64,000 nt of DNA from Amoebophrya sp. A120 (Eukaryota > Sar > Dinophyceae > Syndiniales > Amoebophryaceae), in assembly GCA_905178155.1 (NCBI GenBank), contig CAJINV010000001.1, forward strand, positions 858,637 to 922,636. Reading direction: 5' to 3'. Shown piece by piece: positions 7,500-21,000 of the stretch. Both the position numbers and the translations under genes were made by a program. The notes beneath the pieces were generated by a model that did not search any database, was not told where the DNA came from, and worked only from the letters and a program-made list of their open reading frames with translations. Numbering within the stretch: the first letter of the stretch is position 1; each line of letters begins with the position of its first letter.

Positions 7500-10411
7500 T
7501 TAGGGGGCACGGTGGCACGTTTTATCCGCATCGGTAAACTTCCACGACCGGCCGTCGTATCAAATGCAAACATGTCTGGGTCTGGAAGAGTGCGAGACTT
7601 GTCATGCAGTTTTTACCTGACCCACATCTTCCTCTGGCATGCATGCCCTGGCATCACAGATTTCGAGCAGGTACCCCAATTCCACCTAATCCGCATGACA
7701 AATCCGCTCTTTCGGTATAACAAGAAGTGGGGCCTTTTCCTGGCGACGCATGACAGATTTTCTCATGATGTTGAATTCGCATCACAAATTCGGATCCTTC
7801 CAGACCCAAACATGTTTGCAATGCATACGTCGATGACTTGTACCACTTTCGTTTCGTCCTTTCCCCAAGAAACGAACGCCTCGTCCATCGTCATGGAAAA
7901 TTTCCATGACGATGGAAAGTTTCCATCGCTATGCGTTCCCACGAACCGCTCCTCCAGCAGGGTAGCAAGGGTATACTTTACCCGGGAGGACGGGTGGTTG
8001 GGATCCATGCCCAAGACCGTGTGCGCGATATGGAAGTGTCAGGTTTGAAATCGTCAAAGTTGAAATAATTTGTCATGCATAAAACGGATACCACTTAGAC
8101 CTACAGTTTGTAGTCGGCGCATGACAAATTTTCCCGGTCCTGTAAGCGAGTCTGTCATGTGGTTTAGGGCAAAAGAGCTGCCTTCTGTCATGCTAGTCAG
8201 CAGCCCAACTTTTGACCCTTACCAGGACTACAATCTGCCTCCCGTGCGTCCTCTGCAATAGAGTCACTTTTTGTATCGCATCTTATGCATGGCAAATCAT
8301 TTCAACTTTGACGATTTCAATCCTGACACATCCATACGCGATGCAATCCAGGTAGAAATGGCTGTGCTTCGGGTGCTGCATCATTAACTGGCTCTGGCGC
8401 ATGTGCAGTATGACTTGCTCAAACGTTACAAACTCAACCGTTACAATAGAGTCCGGGATTTGATGTCTTGCATAATGAGCATGACAGACTCGCAGAGCGT
8501 TCCACTTTCTGCAATACAAATTTCGCCAGAGTGTACTATAGTGCGACTTGGAGCTCCGGAAGAACTTGTCATGCGCTACTTTGTGGGAAGAGGCTAGATC
8601 ATGCACGACTTCTTGCGTCACGGATTTCCATATTCTATTGCAACGTTTGAGATTGCAACACCTGAGCAGGTTATATGCAGCTGGAACAGGTTCTTGATTT
8701 CGGCCAGCTCGTGGACGAAACAGCAGTCATCGTTCCAGCCCGCGTTCAGGCGGGGATGCGCCGCATCCTTCCACGTCTGATCCGCCGCGTTGGTCGACTG
8801 GGTACCGGGAAACCGGGAAGTCTCCACCCAGTTGACCTTGTAACCCCCAGCGCTGGGGGAGAACAAAGTATGCTCTTCGATAAAATTCGGCACTCGCGAA
8901 TTGCGACAGATCTTGTTCGTCCAAAAGGGACACCGGGCAGCTAAAAAGTAGTCGATTTCCGACTGGTCGTACTTACTCTGCATGACGAACATCGGCGACT
9001 CAAGCAGGTCGCCGAAATACTGGAGGTGCAAACACTTCTTTTTGTCGTCGGCAAACTTCTCCAGGCATTTTTCGTTCAAAGCTGGGTATCCGTTGACCGC
9101 GTCCATCAGCCGCTCCATCCCGCGACCAAAGGCGTTTTCATTATTTCCGTCGCCAAACGTGGCCGGTGTCTGAACGAAGAATCCAGACTGCGAAGCACCG
9201 CGCACAACGAGCTTTTTGTGTTCGACGCTGACCTCGGGATTTTGATGAGCGGCGGTCCACATCTTTTGCAGCATGGCGTTTGCTCGGTCAACCGCGTAGA
9301 ATGTAGCCAGGCCTCCGGCGGAATGCCCGTACAAGATCACGCGCGCCGCGTTGCCGCTTTCGGCTCCGAGATAGTACTTGTTTGGGACTGATAGGTCCTG
9401 GGGCGGCTCGGTCTCGCCAATGCGCACAATCGGCGGCGCAAAAAAACGGTCCGCGAGTTCCGCCAGGACGCTGTCAAGAATGCGTTTGCCATGAAAGTGC
9501 ATCGTAGTGCCATCGGCGGCCGTTACCGGTTCCTTCAGATCCCCAGTGAACACCGTTCCGTCGCAGTAAGGCACGTACACATAAAAAAACGGATCCGCCC
9601 ACGAATCCTTGAACGCGTAGCGCGTGTGGTCCTTCCTCTCGACTGTTTCCATCGTTTTCGTTTTACGGTCGAAGTGCTCCCACGTCGCCGGCACCGCGCT
9701 GCCGTATCCCGTCTCCCCAGTCTTCCACGTTTTGCGCGCGCGCTCTGCGCAGTCGGTCAATACGTCACCGCCCGAGTCACCGCACCAGCCTCCCCCCTCC
9801 AGCTCGATCAACAAGCCGTTCGCAAGTTTGTTGGCAAGCTCCTTCTCATCCTCTACGACCTCGGTAAAGTAGCCCGCGGGGTCTCCGTTGAGGCAGCGCG
9901 GCGTCTCTCCGCCTTCGAAGCCGATTTTGGTTCCGGTCTCCTGCGAAATCGTGTGGTATTGCAAAGGCGCGCCCTTGTACCCCGGCCTCTTCTCGGTGAA
10001 CGAGGCTGGAGCTGGTGCTCCACCCGTAGCCTCAGTGGCCTCCAGTGCCGAGTGCATATAATTACCCATGATGGTCATCTCTCCTGCAGCGCCGTTTCTA
10101 GAAGACGCAGCTCCAGCAGGATCGCGTTTTCTACCTTCTGCGATCGTGAAAGAGCTCGACGCAGGCGCGCCCGAGGAGGAACCGACAACATGATCGCCGG
10201 CCCCAGTCATTCTGGCTGCATCAGAATCCCCGTCCACCTCCAAGGACGACGACAGAAACGCTTCTCCTGAGCGTTTGTTCGTTATACCGCCCTGGTTCAT
10301 GCTCAGCGCCTCCGCGTGATGCAGGAAAAGCAATGCGCCGCGGCATAACAATGCTCCATTTATTTTGGTCGCACGACTGCTCCCAAGGGTTGATGCGGCT
10401 GTCTTCGGCAT
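7500..10411 (-). CDS. Pectin acetylesterase/Notum-like serine esterase
   Basis: Four exons: 10411-8676, 8403-8337, 8023-7828, 7552-7500 (2052 nt, 683 residues), separated by three introners. Family motifs: LEGGGWC near residue 205 (oxyanion region), PYCDGTVFTGD near 282, GHSAGGLA near 363 (nucleophile Ser), a QSKYDQSE stretch near 505 with the acid, and FYLDCIAHT near 596-603 with the catalytic His (602), all typical of the CE13/Notum esterases that remove acyl groups from polysaccharides or lipoproteins. The His codon is the first codon of exon 3, rebuilt only when the introner plus one repeat copy is removed. A hydrophobic stretch at residues 20-37 could be a signal peptide or anchor; residues 40-140 are low complexity. 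The ATG at 10411 is the first in frame. Substrate unknown. Confidence 0.85.
7558..7827. mobile_element. Introner, family 1 (esterase intron 3)
   Basis: TIRs with the core atgtctgggtctggaag / cttccagacccaaacat; begins TAT, ends ATA; 5-bp direct repeat CGTCG (7553-7557, 7828-7832). Removal of element plus one repeat joins ATCGACG to GCCGG in frame. Confidence 0.9.
8029..8336. mobile_element. Introner, family 5 (esterase intron 2)
   Basis: TIRs tatggaagtgtcagg / cctgacacatccata continuing into gaaatcgtcaaagttgaaat. Direct repeat CGCGA (8024-8028, 8337-8341). Excision rebuilds ...DCIA-HTVL with the catalytic His. Confidence 0.9.
8409..8675. mobile_element. Introner, family 3 (esterase intron 1)
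   Basis: TIR core gttacaaactcaaccgttac / its diverged complement near 8635-8660. Direct repeat TGCAG (8404-8408, 8676-8680). Excision joins LFQL-H to MRQSQ in frame. Confidence 0.85.
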
Positions 10412-11114
10412 TTTCAACTGCAGCTTGCAAGAATTTTTTAAAAGATAAATTATGAGAGTACGAGTTGTACTATGGGAAAACGATAAACCAAAGAAGTTGT
10501 GTCTTAGTTCGTGATAAAGGTGTAGCGACCACGGGCGCGAAGTGTGTGCAAGACAAACCTCGATAGCACGGTCACGGATTCGAAGTTGTCGAAATACACC
10601 TGTTGAGCCGGAAATTGCGTAGTAAACAGAGTGTTGATTCTACCGACGATTTTCGTGAAAGTTGAGCGCTTGAAGTCTCATGTGGTTGTTCACAAGCCAA
10701 CGTACTATTTCGCAAATAAGTACCCTTCGCATCAAGTTCTTGTTCTATGCGAATGAAATTCAAGGCGTCTTCAAAATTTTCACCAAATTATCATCATCAT
10801 CATCATCATCATCATCTTGCTAGCCACAAGACAACCGACTCAAGAGACAGAAAAATATGAAAAATAAACGCCCGATTGATAGACTTCTGTGCATTTGCTG
10901 AGGAAGGTGCACCGATTTCACTGATGTCGCGACTTCGTGTACGTCCATTTTGCTTTCGACGCATGTTGGAGCTGCGTCTGAATATTAAATGAGAGCTTTC
11001 ATAATGATGTTCTGTCATCACCTTTACTGAGAAAGGAGTGATTCGCTCGCTTTAGTTTCTGTCTGAGCTGTGACACATCATTGTAGTCGTTGTTGCCCCC
11101 TTGTAGAGCCATAA
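10412..11114. other. Intergenic; ATC microsatellite and repeat copy
   Basis: An (ATC)n tract of about nine units lies at 10788-10815. From about 10820 the DNA is the less decayed partner of the 6300-6650 repeat and runs into the 3' end of the next gene. No other gene recognised. Confidence 0.6.
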
Positions 11115-14100
11115 TCACATGGACACGACGGCACCATCTCGATTTCCGCCCCAGTGTGCCGCTTTCAGTGCGAGATCCAACTTCTGCGACCACTTTTGCA
11201 TCTCTGTTTCCACCGCTGCATGTCTTGCATCTTCTACTACAGCCTGCGTATCCACCACCTCGGGCGCAGGAACTCCTGCAGTGAGTCGCTTCACGGACGC
11301 ACGGAGCGTGCGAAGGCAGGCACGGAACCATTTTTCTATGGCGTTCTCAAACGTTACATTCTCAACTGTTACATAATTTGTCATGCAAAAACGCTATCAC
11401 TATTCACACAGCCAAGCCTTCTTCGCAAGACAACTTCTCGACGCGCTAAATAGCACTATAATCCGTCCCAAATCTGTAATGCAAAAGGCGCAATCTCCCT
11501 CCTTTCACTTTTGCCACTCTAGCATTGCAAATTCATGTAACAGTTGAGAATGTAACAGTTGAGAACGCCATATTTTCACATCCACGGTTCGAGGAGAGTC
11601 CTGCATGATCGACACCTGACAGCAATACGGCGTCTTCATGATCAAGGGCAAGCTCGCCAGCATTCTTCTGCGTGGACCGGACGTAGTCGCGGATGCGAGA
11701 CGCGGGAGATGAGGGCGTGGTTTGTGATGAACCTGCACCTACAACTTCCTCCGCACACGCCCCGAGCGGGTCTCCATCAATACTGTTCTTATCAGCTCCC
11801 TGGTTGAATACAGTTGGCTCCTCGTCGCCCGCTTCTACTTCTGATGCAAAGGTCGTACTTGTACTTCTATTGCTAGCGGTAGCGGTTTTATTCGCGCTTT
11901 TCATGCTCTCCATTTGATGTTGTTCCCGCAGCAGCCGGCAGAGGCCCTTCCACTCCGGAGTTCGCTGCAACTGTGCCAACAACGCGAGGAGAAACGGCTG
12001 CGAAAACAAGGAGCACTCGAAGAAGGTTTTGGAGATCACACGAATGTGGGCTGCGCACAGGTCCAGAGGCGAAGGTGGAGTTGTAACTGAGTCTTCAGCA
12101 TCATGATCTGCTCGACCAGGTAAACAACTGTCGTTTTTGACGACAATGGCCGCGACATGCATCAGTATCTCCTCATGACGGTTTAGGTTTTGCTCGATTT
12201 GTTCCGGCGATAATTCGGTCGCTGGTTGAAATTTATCGCCGCGTGATGTTTTATTCCCTGCTTTTAGAGTTGAAGATGTTCTCGCAGCACTATTGCTGCG
12301 GCCGATGAAGTAGCAAATCTGGGACAGGTCCACTGCAGTGACGTGAAGATTTTCCAATGACCCCTCCTCGGGCCCCCCGTCCCTTCGTACCATGGTGCTA
12401 GAAGTGCAGTCTGAGTCTCCCTCTTCCTCTTCAGCAGCTGCACCGCGGCTGTCCTTTATTTCCCAAATTCGGAAGAAGTGTAGCAACGCGGAAGACATTT
12501 TCTCACAGTAGACATCAAGCTGCTGGTGCCGATTTTCATCTAGCCCTTCGACTGAGAGACGACTCGATCCATCGCGTATTTTCGCGAGCGCGTAACAGGT
12601 CTGCGCAAGCGGCTGCAAAGTGTTGTAGCTCCAGCTGCCCCTTGCTTGAACGCCGGAGTCGTGGTCACCTTGCAGGTATCTTGCATCCTTATGCTCCTTC
12701 TCCCTGCTCGTGCCGCCGCTGCTGAGAAGTGCCAGTCTTCTTACAGCAGCAGCATTCCACGCGTCCAACGTATTGTCCAGGGCGGTGAATGCTGCGCGCG
12801 CCAGTCGCGTGATCGGCGCGTTATTTTCCTCCTGATGTGCTGGCATTGCAACTCCAACTTCACGACCCGTTTGATGAAGATGCGCTGCTGCAGTTTTCTG
12901 TAGTATCTGCCTTGGAAATCTGTCCCAGTGCCACAACAAGAAATGCAACGCGTGTGCGACGTTGTCAGCGGTAGGTGTTTGTTCTTTTTCATGAGCACTC
13001 TCTTCTTGGCTCAACTTCCGCACCATTTCTTGTACGCATAGCTCTGCGATAGTGGATGTAGTATGCGGCGTGGCCCCAACACTTCTTCTACTCGCGGCTA
13101 CCTCCCTGGAGGAGGAGATGTCATCAAAACCACTACCCCGCGTGAGAAACGGCTTCGCAAATTGTGCCACGTCCTGCATCGGAAAGGCCGCCAGGCGGGT
13201 CGGGGTCAGCCACTTGGTGAGTATTCTCGTCAGCCGGGAGTTTTCCGAGAACGGGTCTGGCTCGCTACGCCTCCGGCTCGTGGTCCCTATTCCTATACCT
13301 CCGTCGGAGAGCATTGATGTTCTCTGCTGCGTCGAACCAAAAGCTCCTGCTCCAGACGTCGACGAGGCTCCCAAACTCCTATCTTGTGCTTCTCCTACTC
13401 CTTCGCTTTTCTCCGCTCCCGTCTCCGGCCGTGCGACAGCGAGGTACGGATCTGGCTGTACCGAACTTTCGTTGTCACCGCCACAACTGTCGGAACTCAT
13501 TGAATCGTTCCTCGGGTAGTGCTGACTGAGCCCTGCCAACGCGACCACGACGTCGCGGCGGCTGCGGCGGAAGAGGTTCTGCTCCAACTCGACCAGGACG
13601 GAGTGCCAAAAACTCGGATCCCGAACTCTCCCTGCCCTCTTTATCACGAGAGGTAGCGGCTCCTGAAAGAGCCGCTTGTCGGGCTTCGGCGGCCTTGTGT
13701 TCTTCTTCTTTGAATTAGTCGCGGCGCCGGGTTTATGTATTTCATTCCGAGAGCCTTTATATTGTCCGTTTGTAGCAGCTGTAGCGTATTTGGTCATTCT
13801 TAAATCATCAGGTGAAGATGTTGGCGAGGACTCTTTGCTATTCATCCCTTTTGCCTTTTTCTTCTTTTTAGATTTCTTGGCGGGCCGTAACGGCTCTTCC
13901 GCGTCGAAAATTCCGCACTCTTCACCTTCAGCAACAGCAGCTGGTTGGCGATTTTTGTCTTCATCGCGTCGTCGTCCAGACTCCTTATTCGAGGGCACTC
14001 GGCTGCGCGATGACGTAGCTGCACCATTCCCGCTTCTTACAGTTGCGCATGCACGAAAGGCATCTGCATTTTCACAATTGAAATTGTGAGCGTCGTAGCG

Positions 14101-14358
14101 GTAGCCCCCCTCGTTTGTGACTGAATTGTTCTTGCTCCTCTGCTCCTCCACTTGTTTCTCATTGCCCTGCGATGCGGTCACAACAGCTGGCGTCGGTCGC
14201 CCCCGGCGGTCTGCAGCCACTGCTCCTGACGTGGAGAAGCTTCTCGCAATTTCGACCTGCTGCCCAAAAAAAAAGGTCCAACCTCGGCTGGGTTTTTTGC
14301 CCCGCGACGCGGAGGTAGCTGCCCTCGTGATGCCGACCAGGCAGCTCGCGTACAGCAT
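11115..14358 (-). CDS. Large putative mitochondrial helical-repeat protein
   Basis: Exon 1 14358-11573 and exon 2 11331-11115 (3003 nt, 1000 residues), separated by one family-3 introner. The N-terminus (SRGWTFFFGQQVEIARSFST) is rich in Arg/Ser with no acids at first and looks like a mitochondrial presequence; this is inference. Residues 130-200 are Lys/Ser-rich. From about 225 onward come spaced amphipathic helices (for example FWHSVLVELEQNLF, LAQTCYALAKI, VDLSQICYFIG, LLALLAQLQRTPEWKGLC) separated by low-complexity linkers, a pattern like the helical repeats of alveolate and plant organellar RNA-binding proteins (RAP/OPR/FASTK type). No RAP domain is visible, so the family is uncertain. A decayed copy of the 3' end lies at 6300-6650. 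Confidence 0.6.
11337..11572. mobile_element. Introner, family 3
   Basis: Very good TIRs: tatggcgttctcaa / ttgagaacgccata, followed by acgttacattctcaact pieces. Direct repeat TTTTC (11332-11336, 11573-11577). Excision joins GCEK to WFRACL in frame; exons then total 3003 nt. Confidence 0.92.
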
Positions 14359-15030
14359 TGTATGTTGTGTAGCCAGAAGCTGTAAAAACTAGGGTTTAGG
14401 ATTTAGGATTCCTTTATAGATTTCATCGTAGCACACAAATCCAGTTGCAGAAGAAGCGAATCGCTGCTCACTTGTTGAGCAGGCACTAATCATCCAACCG
14501 AACCTGAGGCTAAACACGAATAAAACGCTTGTCATGCATGAACAGGGAATGATCAGGAAAAGAAAGGATCAGCGAAATCCATGCAGTGCGGAAGAAGCAT
14601 CACGAAACCGAAAGAAGTGGAAGTTCAGATCTGAAAGACATCGCTGATGGAAAACCCGTTCTTGCTGGGTCAAGAGGTTTTATCTTTGGCTGTTGATTCG
14701 ATCTATCGAAAAGTTCTTTCACTCTGATCCTCCCAGGAAGATCGGCATTGTCGTAGAGACACAGACCAACAAATCCAGAGAGAGAGACCAATCTTCATCA
14801 GAACAATTTTTTCAAAGCCGGAAGCAAACTGCGTCGGCCTTCAACGCTTTTCTTTTCGTCAAGCACCCTCAGTGCCACAGTTTTTTTCTCTACTTCTTGG
14901 AAGCAGCATTGAAGCTGCCGCACTTCGTCGATGAGGCGCCTTTCTTGCTTTGTTCGCTGATTTCGGTGTCAGTGCGCTTCAAAAACAGGTGACGCACGAA
15001 AAAATGCGCATCACCGATCGATGAGCGCCT
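14359..15030. other. Intergenic, nothing recognised
   Basis: No supported gene. A short telomere-like stretch (agggtttaggatttagga) lies at 14389-14408, too short to interpret. Confidence 0.45.
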
Positions 15031-18000
15031 TCACGCAGGACCAGCAGGCCCGCCGCCACTGCCTCTCGTCAACATTTGCGTCATCTCAATGTCAACCTCT
15101 CCTTCTGTCCCTCGAGACATCAGAAGTCGCTCCCGAGATTCCTCGTTACGGCTGGCGCTTTTCACGCGTTTTTCTTTTTTCTCCTTCTTGCTCTTCCGGT
15201 GGTCCTCGTTCTTCGCGTCCGCCTGTTCAACGACGTCTTCCGCACTTTGCTTTGTGCCTCGACTCAGCAGCATGTTGTGCGCTTGTTCTCCCTCTTGCGG
15301 CCTTGTGTAGTTCTTTGATCTTCCAACTATTCCACCACCCGTCTTTTTGAAAGCGCTTGATCTCACTGTCACCGGAGGTGCAGGTGCCAAGCCGGTACTA
15401 AAGCTGACCTGCTTCGAAAAAGCCGCTCGTTGCCCGGAGGAGGCCAGTTGTAGTACCTCCTCCCGGTCATCTTCGACACCTCGCAAATGATCTTCCTCCT
15501 CGCGGCCCCCTGGTCCCGCTGGCGAGGTTCCGCCCCCGCCCAAAGGTTTGCTTATGGTGCCTGTGCGCTCCAGAAGTGACCTGCTACTGGCCGCTGTAGT
15601 CACAGCACCAGTCGCGCGGCCTAGCATTGCGGTTTGCTGAAAGCGCGGCATTACCGTTTCCCGTTCTTCGTCTAGTTCATCCATCTCCGTCGTCGGCCTT
15701 CGTCGGTTCTCCGGATTCACCGTCCCTCCAAATCGCATCTTGGCGGGCATAGGAGAGTGATCGTCGTCCAAATGATGTTGAAAATCATTCCGCTCCGCTG
15801 CAGCATCTGCATTTCTTTGTAGGTGCAGTTCCTCGGCCGTGTTTGATGTTCGGAAGTCGTGCCGAAACAACTCACTTTGCATGCGTGCGCTGTTCTGCTG
15901 ATTTCTCCGGTGCGCCAGAACTTTTCGCAAGTCTCCAATCTCCTGTTTCGTTTTCGCCCGATACAGCTCGATATCGCGCTTCGCGCGGTCCAAATCCCGC
16001 CGGACCTCCAGCTCCTCGGGCTCCGCGGGTATCATGACGTGAATGTATAGGAAAAACGCCATGCACAGCATGGCGAGCATGAGCACGTAGTTACTGAAAA
16101 TCCCGCCCACGTTCAGCCGCGTGTATAAATGCGCCCAGTTGAAGGCGATAAACAGCAAGCTGGACCCGGTGGTGAGCAGGAGAAAGGACCCGACAAAATT
16201 CGTCGCGTCGTCCTCCACGAGATTTCGGTACACCCGCCGACACCCGTGCGACACGCGCCACGAGACCGTCCGACACATCACCCACAGGTGGATCCACGCG
16301 AGGGGCGCGATCAGGGGCACGACCGGAAAGAGGAAGGTGAGGAAGCACAGATTCACCAAAATCTCCAAATACTCCGTGTACAGATTCAACTTCGGGCCCT
16401 GCAGCTCGTGCGAGAGGTAGTAGTTGTGCAGGACCCGGTCCCGCAGCGACAAGTAGCTGTCGCCCCCGGACGGCGCACTCGCGGACCGCTTCGCGAGGGA
16501 CTCCTTGGTGGTCGCGATTTCGTAGGGGCGCTCCTTCACGACGCGCCGGTCCGCCTGCCGGGAGAACTCCAGTTGCGGGTCGTAGTCCACAACTTGGTGC
16601 TTCCGCACGGTGAAGAAGAAGGAGGGCAGAGTATCATTTGTAAAAACGTCCCCACCTCCCCAGAGTTGTAATGCAAATCTGCATGCTGAACATGTTTCTC
16701 ATGCGGAGACCCATGTGAAGCAGTCTCTCTTGGTGTTTTGCGATCCATCTGTGATGCCCGCATCCGCATGGTATGCTAAATCTGTGATGCTGCTTCGCTA
16801 GCTGAAGACGACCACATTGCGCGCCCAGCTTTCTCATGCGCAACAGCCAAAGCTGGTTGGTTTGTGTAGCAGACTTGCCATCTTGATTCTGCGGTGGGGA
16901 CGTTCTTGCTCACCATACAGCGACAGCGTCGTCCGTCGGGCCTTGTACAGCGTCCACAGGTACGGTACGAGAATTAACAGGCAAGGGTTCATGAACAACG
17001 CGCGCAGCAGAATGTGCAGGATGCAGTAGCTGACCGCGCGCTGCTGCTCGTTCACGGCGATGAGCAGGTACAGGGGGAGCGCGAGGTTGCCCGCTGCGTC
17101 CAACACGGCCTCCTTCAAAGCCAAGGAGACGTTGTACTGGTCGCGCAGGATGTGCCCCTCCAATTTCGTCAGGAGTTTCCCGATCACGCAGAAAATCGGC
17201 CGCAGCAGCACCTGGAAGCCGAGGATGTAGACCAAACTCGGGATGTTCACGAACACCTGAAAACGGATGATACTCGTGCCGATCGCCGCCTGCACCTTCT
17301 CGTCGGTGAAGGCCAGGTGCTCAAAGTCGAGAAACAGCTGCAGCATGCGCTGCAGAAAGGACGCCGACACCACCAGCATCAGCGCCAAAACGATAAAAAC
17401 CGCTGCGTACCGACTGGCGGAGATGCCGCCCTGGGCTTCCAGATTCCGCTATTACAATGAAAAATGCCCCCTCCCCATATCAAAAAGGAAATCTGTGATG
17501 CAGATTTGTGCTCACAGATCAGCTTTGTGATGCTAGAAGGCAAAAGATGCGGACTGCAGTGCTGCCTAGCTTGGGAAAGCCTTGCAGCTCCCGGATGACA
17601 GGAGGCAGCTGGAAGTGTTAAACAGCATGACAGATTACCTGCAATTTAGGCCGTAGCTTCCTCGTCTCTTGGCCTTCTAGCAATACAAGTCGATTTGTGT
17701 ACTCAAATACAGCATCACAAATTCGCGCATCTTCCGTTTCCGATATGGGATGGGGGCTTTTTTCACTTTGATATCCGCTCCGTCAGCCGCAAACTCACCT
17801 CCATAAACCGCGAGGTTTCGTGCCCGTAATCGAAGTCGATGGGTTTTCTCGGCAGGTGCGCGACGTTTTTGTTGCTGTTGAATAATACATCAACCGAGGG
17901 GGAAGATGATGAAGTTCTTGCAATAGTACTATCTTCACGACCTCCTTCCGTAGTTTCGTCCATTCTTGTCATGATCGTCTTGTTGATGTTCCCATTTATT

Positions 18001-21000
18001 GTTTGACCCCCACCCTGCGGGACCAGAATCAATTGCTCCGCGACATGCTCGAGTCTGAGTTTGAGGAACTCCGTCTGGGTGTTTTGTTCGTAAAATTCCG
18101 CTAGCAGGGTGCTCTTCAGCGTGTCCGAGTCGAGGATGACCTTGCCGTGCACGCTGGCCGCGGTGTGCTGCTGAAAAATTTGGAAGTGGTGCCGCAGCTG
18201 CTCCACGTCGTTGTCGTGGTGTACGCGCACTAGCTCCTCCAGCGCCTTCTTGCTGCGGAACTCCTTCTCGCGGCTCATGCTCATGTGGTCCACGATGTCC
18301 CCATGCATCGACCACCGGACGCAGTACAGATTCCGGTGGCGGGTCAGTTCCACATTGTAATCCACAAAACGCACCTTCCGCTTCTGCTTCACCGTGTAGA
18401 ACGTCGCCCAGATGGGGAGCACGAGGTATCAACTGCAAAAGTGTCTGGGTCTGGAAGAATCCAACTTCTCATGCTAAATCTGAAGCAGCGAAAAATCTGT
18501 GTTGCATGATTACCAAAAGTCGTCCAGTTTTGACCAAGTCGCGAGGGAGTTTCTCATGCAGGATAGGCATGAGAGGGATCGCACAGAATCTGTCATGCTA
18601 GGTCCTGCATTCCAGACCTCATGGGTCATGGAAAAGCTGCATGACAAATCGCGCATTCTTCCAGACCCAGACATTTTTACATTTGATACGAGGGAGAGAA
18701 ACGCAACGTAACTCGCGTACGCCTGCTCCTCCATATCCTGTGCAAAAGTATCGTACTCGTATAAATGCATTACAAATTCCCTCAGCATGAGAAGGAAAAT
18801 TTGTAATGCAGATTGACCTTAGGTAAAGGATTTGTAATGCATGATTGCAATACGAGTACGATAGTTTTGCACTGGATACTCCAGACTCCACATCAAAATC
18901 GCCTTTTCCGCCGGGTCCTGCGCTGGTTGTTGCGTCAACAGTTGCCGCCGTTTCCGTGGAGGGGGATCATTTATCTGGCTCGTTGTTCTTGTACCCTCGT
19001 CAGCAGATAGTCCTGTCATTCTTCTCCTCTTATCTATTTGATGTTCATCCACCTGCTTCGTCATTTTTCTCCTTGCGTTCTTTTCTCTCTGCTGAGCCTG
19101 GGTCTTTGCTTTCTGGTACGCAAGGAGATACCGGTCCGGTGTGTACCGCCAAAAATCCGGGTCGGCTTCGCGCTGCATTTGCATTTGCTCTGCAGTATTG
19201 GTGGAAAAAAGTTCGTCTTTCGAACGACTCGCTCCCTTCTCCTCGTTGCGAGATGAAAACTTTCTTCCCACTGAAGAGGCAATCGTGGCATGCTCTACTC
19301 CACTGCCACTGCTACCCGAGTGTCTCCCATGATCCGAATCGTCCACGCCGACTTCCTCTTCTTCTCCCTGGCTGGCTTGCAGCATTCTTGCGGAAGTAGA
19401 GCCAGAAGTTCCGGCAGCAGCACTAGAGGAAGGTCCGAGTGGAGTAGAGGACCCGAAATCAGCATAATCCGCAGTCTGTTCCTCGATCTCCTCCTCTTCT
19501 TCGGTAAACAGGAAATCTCCAAACGTGCGGCGCAGGCTATTACAGTGAAAAATGCCCCCCACCCCTGAAATTGGAAAAATTTGTGATGCGAAGTTTCCAA
19601 ATGAAAACTTTTTGTCATGCATGAAAGGAGTATGAATCTTTCTGCTGCAGAATCTAGGTGTGTATCCGTATCGCATCGCTTGCATGACAAGCGCCGCTCT
19701 TGCTGGGGTCTTTTGCAATACCAATGTTTGCTATTCACCATTGGAAACCTGTGATGCTGATAGGAGCAAGAGGGCGAATGTTTCATTTGGAAAGGTTTGC
19801 AATACAAATGCTCCCAAGTTCGGGGGTGGGGGCATTCTTCATTGTAATACAGGCCGATCGTGTAGTCCATCTGCGGGCCAGACAACCCGGTGGTCTATCC
19901 TGAGTAAAAACGTACCCACGCCAGAGTTGTAATGCAAATCTGCATGCTGAAAATGTTTCTCATGCGGAGCGTCATGAGAAGCAATTTCTAGTCGTGTTTT
20001 GCAATTTGTCATGCTCCAATCAGCATGGTATGCGATATCTGTGATGCTGCTGAGCTACCTCAAACAGCACTACACTACGAATCCAAATTTGTCATGCAAA
20101 AGAGCCAAAACTTGTGGATTTGTCTAGCCGATTCCCCATCTTGACTATGGTGTGGGTACGTTTTTACTCAGGATATGGTCAGGAACATCATTATCGTTAC
20201 TAAGATTCCCAGCACCACCGGGTAGGTGGACAGGGCGCGCAAGTAGCCCTGCATGATGCTCATGTGCTCCACCACCTCGACCGAGTTGAAGTACGCGTCC
20301 ACGCGGGCGAGAAACGCGGGACTCGTGCCCTGTACGAACGGTGCGTCAAAAGCATCGTCGACCGAGTAGCTCAGGCCAGTGAATGACGCCCGGCCGCGGG
20401 GCAGGTGTGCCGCCCTGGTGCTCGACGTGTTGCCCTTGTTCGTTCTTCTGCTACCTGCTGTACCTCTATCTTTATTATTTCCCGCTCGACCACGACCCGG
20501 CGGCGCCGTGCTGTGGTTGCCCTCGGAAAGGACATTAAAATCGCTTTCCTCGTCCGTTCTCCGCCCGCGCGTCGCCGCACGCGTCGCTCGGCTGCTCGAA
20601 TTGGACCGCTGCTGCGTGGTCAGCTCCACCTCCGCGGCGAGCATTTCGCTGGGCGGTTTTCTGTTGTTCCCGAGCAACATGTGACTCGTTCGCTTCATTG
20701 TCGACCGGACGAAGGTCCCTGCGCGCTGAAAAAATTTCTTGGTGAAGTCTGCCGGGCTGCTTGCCGACGGCTGATCGTCCAAGTCCTCGTCGTCGTCAGT
20801 TGAAACATCGCCGCCGTGGTCTCTTCGTCGTGTCCGTCCACCTACGTTGGAAGATGCTTGACCTTCCTCGTCGGAAGTCAGTATGCTTGCATCCCGCTCT
20901 CCATCCTCATCCGCGGTGGTGGTCAACCCTCGGGCCAAAAACCCGAACAGGGATGGAGGACTTGTTCCGCCGATCGTTATTCTGTCGGACGTGGAATTGA

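Noticed and set aside
7558-8675. Introners read as coding sequence or as separate small genes
   Set aside because: They carry TIRs and direct repeats, shift or stop the frame, and their removal restores family motifs.
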